Shown: positions 26,644-37,700 of the stretch, one piece after another
Layout: each line of letters starts with the position of its first letter
Numbering within the stretch: position 1 is the first letter of the stretch
Origin: Certhia americana
Lineage: Eukaryota > Chordata > Aves > Passeriformes > Certhiidae
Reading direction: 5' to 3'
Length of the DNA stretch: 64,000 bases
NCBI GenBank assembly: GCA_018697195.1
Contig: CM031859.1
Location: forward strand, 55,428,650-55,492,649
Notes under the pieces: model-generated
What the model saw: the letters and a program-made list of their open reading frames with translations, nothing else
Database searches by the model: none
What the model was told of the DNA's origin: nothing
Program-made: the position numbers and the translations under genes

Positions 26644-26692
26644 CCAGGGGGAATACCAAGCAAAATACTCTTTTGCTTCGTACTCCCCCTGG
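26644..26692. repeat. Near-perfect inverted repeat (22-bp arms, 5-base loop)
   Basis: The left arm (26644-26665, beginning CCAGGGGGAATACC) and right arm (26671-26692, ending TACTCCCCCTGG) pair at 20 of 22 positions around the loop TACTC. One mismatch would be a G-U wobble in a minus-strand transcript. Pairing stops sharply at both outer ends. The GGGGG/CCCCC block makes the outer stem stable. The five-base loop is small for a microRNA precursor. It lies about 70 bp before a homopurine tract. Confidence 0.93.
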
Positions 26693-26759
26693 AAACAAGT
26701 ACTCCAAACAAAGTAAAAACAAATAAAACCCTCACAAATGGATAAATGTGATGTGTATC

Positions 26760-26921
26760 AAAAGAAAAGAAAAAAAGAAAAAAAAAAGAAAGAAGAAAAA
26801 AGAAAAAAGAGAGAAGAGAAGAGAAGAGAAGAGAAGAGAAGAGAAGAGAAGAGAAGNNNNNAAAAGAAGAAAAGAAAAGAAAAGAAAAGAAAAGAAAAGA
26901 AAAGAAAAGAAAAAAAGAAAA
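26760..26921. repeat. Homopurine tract (GAGAA)n / (AAAGA)n with a 5-N gap
   Basis: Every called base on the plus strand is A or G. Left of the gap the unit is GAGAA (about 26810-26856); right of it the unit is AAAGA (26862-26915). The five N at 26857-26861 separate the two motifs. Perfect purine/pyrimidine asymmetry can form triplex (H-) DNA in principle. Poly-Lys/Glu translations across it are artefacts. Confidence 0.97.
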
Positions 26922-28600
26922 CTCACTGACGCTTCATTCCTTTTTAGCTATCTTCAAGGGAATTAGATGCCTTTAATCCAAATCAAAATAATAAATAAGC
27001 TCATTATGTCCAAGATGTGGTGAAACATCATGATGTGGTCTTTAGATTGATGGGGTCAAAGACTTCTGTGTCTAGAGGAAAAGCAGCTGTACTCAGTAAG
27101 TGACTGACTGAGACAGGTGCAGTAAATGGCAGTGCACAGCAGCAGCTCCAGCTATTTCCCCGCTCTGTGTGGAGCAGTGTGAGGACTTTATTCAAAGAGT
27201 GCCAGAGTTCTGAAAGGTTTTGACTTTGTTGCCTCTTAAATCAGACCTGACATGTGATTTATCTTACTTTCCAGAGATACTACATCTACTCTTTTTCCCG
27301 TCAGAAACACTTGCTGTGACCAGTGGGACAGCTTTTTCTCTTAACAGTGTGCTGTGTTTGGGTTAGTCTGTTCTCAAGTGACCTTTCAGTACTTCCTCCC
27401 AAAGAGATCAATGGTAATGGAAGGAAGCTTCAAATTTCTGTATACAGTAACAGGTAGAGCTGTTGGACAGTACCACAATATGATGACATTCTTCGTATTT
27501 TAAAAAAGATGTTACTTTGATTGGTAGCAGCTGGGGGAGAGGTACCATGTCACTAGTGCTAATCCGTTCCACCACAGCTTAGAATTCTCCCAAATACTTC
27601 TGGCTGTTCCATGATTTATGGTGCTGGATTTTCCAGCCCTCAAGAGCTGGGTGAGGAGGTTATCCCAGCTAGAAGAAACAAATCCTCCCTATAACGGATG
27701 AGAACTGTTTTTTTTCAGTGATCCCATGGACTTTCAAATCAAATCCACACTCTGTAGGGGAACAAGGACACCAGCCTTTGATCTCCAGAGGGAATTTCAT
27801 TATTTGAGTTTGGTGAGGTGCTTCCCGAGGTCAAGTGTGAGCAAAGAAAGAACTCTGCTAAGAAGCCAAACCAAAAATTTTATTAAAATAAAAAAAGAAA
27901 TCCATTTCTGTTTTTCACTGTCAGTGTGCAGGAGCTAAGATGTTTCTCCCAGTTTGCACTACTTGAGGATTCAGACCAGATGCCTAATTTTATTCACAGC
28001 TCATCTCAGTGAGCACAGGCTTATCTGATATAACAACACTGGACAAAAGAAGCTGGGACTTGTGATGTGTGGCAGAGTAAACTGTCCAGTGGCAGGAAGT
28101 AGAGGAGATGTGGTACATCTATGGCACAGTTCTGTGAAATTCTGTACAGCTTCACAGTAGAGAAAGACTGAAAGGAGAGGTGAGGCTCTCAGCCAAAAAC
28201 ATGAACTGTACTTGACAATTCTTGGCTCCAAGGCAGTGCTGCCAATTAGCCATACAGAGGATGCAGTGCAGTGAATAACCCAGGTGAAACCTGCAATCTG
28301 AGTCCACAGAGATATTTAACACTGTTAAACTGCAGAGCTTCTTCCAGCATTCTGATCCTTTGCATCTGTCGAATACAGTGTGGCTTGATGCCTCTGAGCC
28401 ACCTACACACTTTCTGTGAGGAGCCCAAATATGATTTTTCTTTGGGCTTTTGAAGGGAGGGGTTTCAAAATAGCTTAGTCTCAAAATTTTTCACCTTCTC
28501 ATTATTTTCCCTAGGGTACCTTGTCTGCTTGAGATCTGCTCTGCTCCTGTTCTTCCCCATTGCTGGATTTATGAAATCTCAGAGGCACCAGCACTTACTG
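26922..28600. other. No gene seen
   Basis: Unique AT-rich sequence with no recognised repeat, RNA gene or credible exon. Confidence 0.6.
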
Positions 28601-28660
28601 AAGTGGTGAAGCAGCAGAGTGAATCCCATAAAGTGGTGAAGCAACAGAGTGAATCCCATA
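28601..28660. repeat. 30-bp tandem duplication
   Basis: Two adjacent 30-base copies (28601-28630 and 28631-28660) differ at one position (GCAGCAGAGT versus GCAACAGAGT). The unit length keeps phase, so the 89-codon plus-strand frame at 28603-28872 contains a repeated ten-residue block. That frame has no other sign of being a gene. Confidence 0.95.
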
Positions 28661-30089
28661 TCCCTCTTTCAGCATCCAAGGATAGATACATTTTGCTTGC
28701 TATCTGCTACTATGAGTTAGAGGCTGTTCATTGCTGCCAGTCCAAGTCTGGTGCTTTACTACAATGTAGATTAATAGAACAATTAAATGCACAGGGGAGA
28801 AAAAAATCACTGGATGCTTGGGGTTTTTTTTATTCTTTTTTTGCAGGAGACCGAAGAAAAGCAGATGATTAATCTTTTGATGGTTTGAGTATTCTTTTAT
28901 ATATGAGTCATATGTCTAAATATTCAGGGTCACCAGTGACCTCTTCTTGGCCAGATTTACAAGCTTTCTCCCTCCTTGGTCTAGTTGAAGTCTAGATGCA
29001 TTCTTATGTTTCTCTTATCTTTCTGGACTTTTAAAAACATAGGTCTATGCTTTAGTTTGGCTCTTTGGGGACTAGTGATATGAATATAATAACATAGAAT
29101 TTTCTTTCCCCTGTATGGCTTGCATAGTCCTGTGTCTCTTGTGAATGTTTTTGATGGGCAACATATAAAACATATTTTATGTGGGAAAAAATCCTACCCA
29201 AACATTTTTGGGTGTATTCCCTGCATTATAAAGATTTATAGAAATCTTGTTTTGAAGCAAACTGACTGAGATGGAAGCAGTTACAGACAATCTTTATTAA
29301 ACTATAAGACAGCCAAATATTACTTCATAAAACCTACTCACAACATCTCTACTTCCTGTATAATGAATAACTTCTACACTTGTTATGACTACAAGATGCA
29401 ACAATTGCAAATCAAACCTGAGAACTGTATTTTCAAAGCTGGTGCTTATTTTCATAGATTATTATGAACTATCTGCACATCCACATCCTCAAGTGATCTA
29501 CAAACACATGCTCTAAGCCCTGCCTGTGCCAAATGAGGGCAGGATTTAGGATCCTGCTCTTACAGATGCTCACAAGTTTGAGGGAGCTGCTAATAAATAA
29601 AAATACCAATACATGTGGGTATGGCCAAATTCTCCGTAGATTTCTACAAAAGGGAAAGTTGGTACATAATAAGCATATTAGTGCTCTGAAATCTAAGTAG
29701 ACCAAAATTCAGTCTATGACTTGGTCCTGACAGCGCTTCCTGCTGCTTTTATTACATCATTTTTATTACTGCAGTTGCACCATTCATTTGCATGGATTTA
29801 CTTCCAATTTAGGCCTTAATTTATCAACACATTCAAACAGCATGACAGAACAGTAGGTCAAGATCCTGGTGTGTCTGTAAGGACTGCAAATTCACTAATT
29901 AATAACCTAACAATAGGATGTTGTAAGGAAAACGGAAAAAGCCCACAGCCAATCTTGTTCTGGTCTTTAATTACAGATGTATTGTGTAATCCACACGAGG
30001 TAATTTTTCAGCTTTCCTCAGTGTGGGCAAGGTCTTTACTAGAGCAAAGTGTCTGCTTTGGGGGCCATGCTTTTGATGACAGATGGAGA
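28661..30089. other. No gene seen
   Basis: AT-rich unique sequence. Nothing recognised beyond small chance open frames. Confidence 0.6.
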
Positions 30090-30556
30090 CTAAGTGGAGA
30101 AGAGACAGAGGAGACCAATATGGATGGTGATAAGTTTGGAAAACATGACCTATGAGGTAAGGTTCAAGGAATGGATGTGTTTGGTTTTGTTTTCTCTTTT
30201 TTTTTTTTAATCTAGACAAAAAACATCCTGAGATGGAACATAATGAAAGACTCCCAGTACTTTAAACATTACTCTGAAAGACTATGGTGCTCGTAAGGAT
30301 ATGGGAAGAACTGGTTTGTTTTATGGCAAATGTGATTTAGGTTAGGCATTAGGGAACACCACTTACTGTTAGGAAAATCTAGGAATGGAGGGGAATACCT
30401 AGTAAGGCTTGTTGCTCTAGTGATTAGAGACTCTTAAAGAGAGATCAGGCTTACATCTGCCAGGAGAGGCTGAGATATTGTTAGGTTGCCTATGTGTGAA
30501 GGGTGGGGAAGGTGTTCTCCTGGGATCCCTTCCATCCCTGTATTCCTGTGATTCAT
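30090..30556 (+). mobile_element. Ancient CR1 LINE, 3' part
   Basis: A diverged plus-strand CR1 copy. Recognisable blocks in the right order are 'GGAAAACATGACCTATGAGG' (30135-30157 region), a 'TCTAGACAAAAAACATCCTGAG' block, 'GATTTAGGTTAGGCATTAGG' at about 30333-30355, 'ACATCTGCCAGG' at about 30451, and the closing 'GGATCCCTTCCATCCCTGTA' with a degenerate octamer tail near 30550. It corresponds to the end of ORF2 plus the 3' UTR. A poly(T) interruption (30200-30210) and numerous indels mark it as old, and no frame survives. It resembles older CR1 subfamilies more than the copy at 50.2 kb. Confidence 0.8.
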
Positions 30557-31030
30557 GGTCTATGTGGGACTTAAACCTCTGTTGAACTAGGGCCTTGGAG
30601 TATGGTCAGCTCCTAGATATCAAAGGCTTCATTTGGGAAGATTCATAAGCTGGCCAAATATCAAACAGTGTTTTCTGCCCTCTGAGGAGAAGATGTGTGC
30701 CTGGCTGTCACTCAAGTCTCAAAAACTGACAGAGTTTTGTGCCTTACTAGTTAGTCACTCAGCTGAATCAGCCCTGCAGCAGCACCACGAGAGCAGGCAG
30801 TTCCTGGAAAGATTTTGCCAAGGAAATTTAACAAGTACAGGATACATCTGGAGATATTCCCTTTCACATGGTCTCCTCACCCCATCCTGCACTCTTCCCA
30901 CCAAAGGGTCAGTGTTGGAATACCCTTCAGAAACACCATTCAAGAGGCAGAAAAATGCTCAGGGGTTAGATATGTAGCCAAAAGTTAAAAACTGAGTCTT
31001 TAGCCAAAATGGATGTGGAAGAAGTGTTGT
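30557..31030. other. No gene seen
   Basis: Unique sequence. A 114-codon plus-strand frame (30633-30977) overlaps a 62-codon frame on the other strand and matches nothing I know. Confidence 0.55.
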
Positions 31031-31138
31031 CCAAACAAACAAACAAACAAACAAACAAACAAAAACCCCAAACAAACAAAACCCCAACAAAACCAAACAA
31101 AACAGAACAAAACAGAACAAAACAAAACAAAACAAAAA
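31031..31138. repeat. (CAAA)n / CAAAA low-complexity tract
   Basis: Starts as about seven CAAA units and passes into AACAAAAC-like and CCCCAA-containing units. It has no T on the plus strand, so several frames stay open across it by composition alone. Confidence 0.95.
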
Positions 31139-34100
31139 GCAGTCAAACAAGTCCTGAGCACAGCAAACTTGTCTTTCTGTCATACCCAATGCAGCTGGCC
31201 TCCAGGGCCTCTGTGTTTACTGTTAGAGAGGAAGGCAACATGAATGGTGATACATAATCAGGACAGGATCACTGTACTAGCACCCACGTTTCCTCTTAGC
31301 AGTGCCAGAAAGGTCAAGAGATCAGATAAGACATGGGGCCCTTGACACCAGATTCGACTGATGTGTTTTCTGCTGGTTCTTGTATGGATGCTGTTACTGG
31401 CCCGCTGCCTTGGGCTTTTAAGGGGACTGGTTTTCCTGCTGTAAGTAACTCTATTTGGTGTGTCTCTCTGGATACAGCACCCACTGCTGACCTTGGCCTC
31501 ATGTGGACAGTAGTCACACCCTGGTTTGCCAGCACAGGTCCCTGCAGCTCTGTGCTCAGCTGGTGGCAGCTGTGAAGGTCTGTGTGACCACAGGAAACCA
31601 GCAGTATGGAAACTGGTATTAAAAAGGAAGAAGGCAAATGTTAAGTATCTGCAATAGCAGTGCTGCCATGATGGTAACACAGATACCACCATCCTTTAAA
31701 ATATTCAGGAGGCTGATTTTTCTTCCTCCAAATTTCTCTTTTCTTGACATTACCTCTGACCTATGCTGGGATCAGAAATCCCATTTGGGCACTGGAGGGC
31801 AATCCAAACTCTTCCCCACAGATACTTCTTACCCATGGTTTGCCAAATACCAGTGTTCCATCTATGCTTCAGGGACTGCAGTTTGTTTTTGTGCTCCCAT
31901 CCCCACCTCTCTTTGCCTCTTCCTTTCACATACACCACCAACAAGCCTGTGCCAAGTTTTGTAATTATGAGAAGTCTTCCTCTTCCAATAAAGTGCCAAA
32001 ACAAGTTCCTCCACAAGACCCTTCTTTGCCAGATCTGCAGGGAGTGCTCACACTTGGCTGATGGACTCCATGGTAAGGTCTCCATGACCATCAACCCTGA
32101 GTATTTGGTCAGTGCCAGGAACAGTAGTGGCATGTTGGACAGGGGTGAATTTCATACTGCCAAACTGTGTGAGTATTGCATTGTTTGGACTGGAATTTAT
32201 CTTGGGGAAAGAGAGGTGTGTAGAAGCATTAGAGTGGACATGCTACACCCAGTGCAACACAAGAAACTCTGGGCACTGCCATCTTTCTGCATCCTTTAGG
32301 AAAGTCAGGCTGCTACTGCCTAAGCTTTCAGAAAACATGTGTAAGAATAATGGACAGAAAGTGTTTCACTTTGTGTGTTCTATGTTTGAATCCCTTGGGG
32401 TTTTGTCAGATTATGTCATTCTGTTCCCAAACAGGGTCAAGTACACCTTGCAATGGGTGCAGAATCACAGCATAAGATTTTTTTTAAGTCATTGCCCTGC
32501 TCCGAGGTCTACTGAAAGTTTGAAGGTATCTGGAGATTTGTCAGCAACTAGTAAGCAGCCCTCAGTCTCTCACTGAGCAGATTACTTCAATTCCAACAGG
32601 GACAAGCACAGCAACAGTCTCCCAGGCAGAGCTCTCCCTCCCTTGGAAAGGCCTGGCATCTGGAGAGGTTGAACAGCAACCTCTTCAGGAATGGAGAAAG
32701 TCAGAAATCCAAATACATCCAGGTTCTCTACCTTGCAACTTACAAGGCTCCAAGAAAACTTGGTACATCATCTCAGTTGCCTATAGATCCTTCCCCCAGG
32801 CTCACCCCTCTATGTATTGTTCAGGCAGCATTTTCCTGTGTTTAATATGATCCTGTAGACAGGACCTATATAAATAAGATTATATGCTATATATAATTTT
32901 CTATAAATAAAATTATAGCATTTTACAGTTCTTTCTTAGATTTTTTATTTTTGAAATCATAAGAGCAAGCATTTTTCTATAGGTAAGACTGGACATGTAG
33001 AAATTTCCAGTGAAGTGTGAGATTCACAGAAGTAAGGACAAAAAAGGCTCTTTTAAATTTGATTCAGGAAAGGGCTGTGCATTTTCCATCAGACAGGCTT
33101 TAAAGGAACTGGGACATAAAACAAACGCCAAGCCAAATACTGAGAGCAATGTAATCAGTGAAACAATGGGAAAGTTATTTAGCAACACACACAGCCCTGG
33201 AACAGCCACGCTGTAAGTTAAGCACGCACACCAAATGTATTTTGGGCTGCTGGTGCCAGAGCACTCAGCTAACCCTCAGAAAGCTAAAATCATACACAAC
33301 ATGCTTACATTTCCCCCTCAACAACAGCCTGTGAGGCAATCACTGTGAGGAGATATACAGCACTTATTTTTTTCAAACAGTCACTTGGGCAAGCCAGCTG
33401 GGACTCTGATCTTAACCAGATGCTCTTCAGTCATCCCACATGCAAGGTGCACTGTGCAGCTTCCACGTGCATCCCTAGAGCAGCATGTCCTGCTCTCCCC
33501 CTGCCCTGTACTAAGCACTGTCAAATGCCAACCACTCTGTCAAGTAACTTCATCTGTCTCCTGTGCATCAGCTTTCACAATTCAACTGGCACAAGATGAT
33601 TTCTGTCATTGCAGAAGAGAACCTGTCCTTGCTCCTTCAGAGAGGATGCCCAAGCTTGCTGGTAAAATGAAGTTGTTACCAAATTACACTTCTGCAACAG
33701 ATGCATTGTCCTTCCCTTTGACCCAAGTCCTCATTGCACCAGGTTCCCTCCTGAGATGAAATATCCTTGTTAAGGCAGCTGTGGGAGAACAGGTGCCACA
33801 AATCTATCTGTTCATCTGTTTTGCAGATGACGCTTGCTCTTGCCTGGATTCTTGGGGATGGTTTACCTCAAAGCATGCCTGTGCTGATGTAAACTAGACC
33901 CTGGGATGACTTTGGAGGTTGAAATCATAACGGACAAAGAAATCTGGGATAAATAACCAAGCCGGAAGGCTTGAGTTCTCTACCATGATGCAAAGGTGGC
34001 TGACATAAGTTTTGTGAAGGCTTTAAAAGCAGCCCATATTTCTTCTTGGACTGTTTCCTTGGCAGTGCTAGAAGATTTTTTTTAAAGTCCTTGAAGGATC

Positions 34101-34713
34101 TGCAACCAGAAGAATGCTGACAAGGGCTCTGATTTTTCTGTGTTTTTTTCCTCGTGATTGGGAAAAAAAGAGGTTTGCCGTTTTCTTTCCAGTTTCCCAC
34201 AGAAGAGCCTTGGGAAGTCTGTGTCATCCTGGGTTTGGAGAGTAGTACAGCATGAAGTGTCATCCCCAACATAGAAGATGCTGGAGGGGCATTCTGCCTC
34301 CTTGCATCTAGCAGGGAATGAAGGGAACACCACATTTCCTTCAATATACAATTATTCCTCCTCTTCAGCAGGGCCTTCTCTGCACTTGATGTCCAGTGTC
34401 TGCTGGCTCCCACAGGCATGTCCTACACATGACTTGCTGCTTCTGTCTCAGAAAGTAAAGTATTCAGGATGGCTTTTCAAGGACTGAAGTTTTTTCTTAC
34501 AGAAATGTTCCTACCGCAACCACCAAAACTACTCCTCTAAACACTTTGTTGAGAAAGAAAGCAATTTAGGTGAAGAAAAGAGATTGACATAACACCATTT
34601 TGTCTCACATAAGAGAAAGGGTGTCAAACATCTCTGATAGGTTTTTAATTTACATTTACAGGTTTTCTTTATTGTGTTCACTCTTTGGAATAGGAGAGTC
34701 ATGAGCTGAAACA
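31139..34713. other. No gene seen; longest chance frame of the window
   Basis: The plus-strand frame at 31763-32299 (178 codons) is the longest in the window. It overlaps four other frames on both strands between 31638 and 32576, shows no domain, repeat or signal sequence I can recognise, and is rich in Cys, His and Ser as chance translations often are. An AT-rich inverted repeat lies at 32884-32921. Nothing else was recognised. Confidence 0.55.
32884..32921. repeat. AT-rich inverted repeat
   Basis: The left arm ATGCTAT...ATAATTTT (32884-32900) pairs with AAAATTATAGCAT (32909-32921) if four extra bases (ATAT) bulge out of the left arm. The loop is about eight bases. The flanks are AT-rich (TATATA-type), so this may be simple AT instability. 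Confidence 0.75.
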
Positions 34714-34764
34714 TGAGTGTGTGTGTATGTGTGTGTGTGTGTGTGTGGTGTGTGTGTGTGTGTG
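34714..34764. repeat. (TG)n microsatellite, interrupted
   Basis: TG/GT dinucleotides with one TA interruption and one GG slip at 34747-34748. The open minus-strand frame across it is a His-Thr repeat artefact. Confidence 0.97.
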
Positions 34765-37700
34765 AAAAGAGAGAGGAAGGAATCAGAAACTTCAAGTAAG
34801 AAGAGGATTTTTAAACCTTCAATTTCACCCACTCTGAATGTTAGGACAGATTATTAGAAAACCCCTTTTCTATTCTGTTGATATTTTCTATTTTGTTTGG
34901 GTTAGTTTTGTTTTAATAGCTAATAGCTCTGGTTGCCAGCGCACAATGAAGTCAACTGGGGTTTGTGCTGTCAAAACCGAAAGGGTTTCCCATTATCCCA
35001 TTGATTTCATCCTATTATATTAATAAATCATGTGGTTGGCTACCAATGATGTGAGCTCAGAGTACACTGAGCAATACTTCATGCTGATGCATGCTGAATC
35101 TGTTGGGGAAATTTGTCGCTGAAGAGGCAAACATGAACCTCTGTTTATTTAAATTTTAAGGGCCAAGGCCTTCGCCCAGAGAAGTCACAAGCCTTACCGC
35201 AGCTTTGGAGTGCCCCGTAGGATGTGCAAGTGGACATAACTGCATAATCTGAAATGTTAAATGGAAATGAGTTCTGCTGAAGCAGGAGAAGAGAATCCTG
35301 GACCAGGGTCCCGCCAGATCAGCACACACCTTGGCAGGCATTTATATTTGCTCAGCATTTTGACTCCTGCCCTGCACCCCTGGGAACTGTCTAGCTGGAT
35401 TTATTTAAAAAGAAACAGAAAAAAGTCACGCACTCCAAGAGTAATGAAGATGTGTGAGGAGCCAGCTGGTCCCAAAAGATTGATTTTGAACACTGAGTCC
35501 GAGAAGTCATGTTTGGACTTGCCTGGTGCTATTAGATTTGCCTGTGTTCAGGACTGGCCTCTGCCATAAACACTTTCACGGCATTTTAATCTTTTCAGCA
35601 GCAGGCTGTTAGGGGCGCAGTTAGGAATGCACAGCTCTGCCACCACTTGCCATTTACTGGGTCACAACCAGCAACCACTACAGAACGTCCACACATCCCA
35701 CTCTCCTTTCCTGCCTCTCCAAAACCCATCCCCAAAACTGGATCAGAGCTCCACAGTTTCAGTTTGTGCTTCATTTTCTGTTATTTTTTCCAGGTTGCTC
35801 CACTGAGCCTGTCTACCAGACATATGCAGTGGGAAAAAGATGCAAAAATAAATTTTGTGTGTAGTGGCTATGGGCTAAAAGGGAGCTAAAAGACATTAGG
35901 AACCCCAGACTTAAGAGGTGTTGGGAATGGGTGTTGCCTTTGTTCCCATGATGGCAGATGCCTTAGCCCAGTGTTAGGACCTGAGGGATCTCCAGAGGGG
36001 CTTTCCAGGCCCTGACATTGTGTCAGTCTGCAATTATTGCAAAGCTGTAGTAATGATGCTGGTGCAGCTACCGCTGTGATCCCACAAATGTCATTTTATG
36101 ATGACATTCAGGGAACACCCAGAATGGGAAAAATCCATCCTTGCACTTCAGGTCAGGATTTAGTTCAAGAGCTCGCTGAGAGAAACAGCACAGAGCAAAA
36201 AGTGTGGCAACCAGGATATTGCTGCTGCAACTCATGCCTGCAGTGGATTTTCACCTGCCCAGATTCCACATGCACGTGGCACTTGTGGTGGGGTGATGAG
36301 CATCAGATTTTGGTGCAACTGAAAGAGTTAAATTCTGTTGAAGGGGTAACTCAGGGCAGGCTTAGCTGAGTTAGAGTGGGGGCCTGGAAATGCAACTTCT
36401 GAAGGAGGACTGCAGGACTACAGAGTCTTCTGCCCCAGAAGACTGTGAAGAGTTTCCACCACAGCAAAACAGATTACTGCTAATCTAAACTAAATCTCAT
36501 TTTTGTCACACTTGACAATGGATCATTTATTGCCTCTGTGAATGGCATTAAATCAATCAGGGCTGTAAAGAGAAATCAAATGTTTTGTCTGTGCCCTTCA
36601 TTTGCTCAAACATGTTTGGATGACAACTGACAAGATGGTGAGTTTTTCTCAGGACACTGGACAAACAGGCTCATCTTGGAAGATGGAATAAAATTTTTTC
36701 AGAGGTTCCAAGATACCTAGAGAAAAGTGACACACAACACAGTTGAGTACAGAAGTGAATCCCTTACAGTGAGTGTCTTCAGGCTCAATAAATTTATCAC
36801 AACTTAACGACAAGGAAAACAATTTGAAAACAGCTTGCTTATAGCCTGTGAATTCCTCCTCAGGGAGAAAATCCAGGGCTGTGAAGAGTAATTTAATCCT
36901 GTTGAATAACAAGGACTGAAGACTGGAAATCAAAGGCAGAAAAATTCAAATAGAAATGAAGCCTAAGGGGAAAGGAAAATGCAGAAGTTCTCATTGTTTC
37001 CTTGTCAAAGCCACAGGTGTCCTGTGGGTAAGTAAGGGGGGCATTCATGGAGGAGAAAGGCACCTGGCCAACGACTCAATGTTGCCCTGGGGCATAAGTG
37101 CCAGGGCTGGAAGTGTATCAAATAGGTTGCTCTGCCACCTGGGAGTTTGACATTGCTTCATCACTGCTTACACACACACAAACCAACCTCCCCTTCCTCT
37201 GGAGACAGCCACTGAAGTCCCCTGGGTCACCCAAAGTGGGGTTGTGAGGCCTGAGAGGACAAGGGGACACCAGTTATCACTGTGGGAAGGCTCATGGCCA
37301 GCAGTGGAGCAGGACACAGAGGTGCACAGAGCTGTGCCCTGCTGCAGCTCAGCCCTCCCCACCTCAGAGCTGAGCTAAGGACCTGCTTCTGCACCTCTGT
37401 GTCTGACCCATACCCGGTCCCATGGGTCCAGCATGGTTCTTTCCTGTGTCTGACTCTCTGGTATCACTGTGCCATGAATGTGAAGTGGGGCACAGCCCTC
37501 CTTGCCCCACCCTGTGGTGCTGGTTCTTGCAGAAACCAAAAGCCTTGCCCAAAGAGCAAGGACCTCAGTCATTAAAAAATTTTCATATATACTGTCTCCA
37601 GGTATCTGACTTACTGGCTAGGCTGGGTGAGCTGATATTTGGTAGGTCCTGCAGGAACCTTGGGCAATATGGGTGCTTTGACTGTGCAACTCTTCATTAA

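Noticed and set aside
26644..26692. Calling the hairpin a microRNA gene
   Set aside because: The loop is only five bases and the stem does not extend beyond 22 pairs, shorter than normal precursors. It is kept only as an inverted repeat.
31763..32299. 178-codon plus-strand frame, the longest in the window
   Set aside because: Four other frames on both strands overlap it. It has no domain, repeat or signal pattern I recognise and no codon pattern or splice context supporting it.
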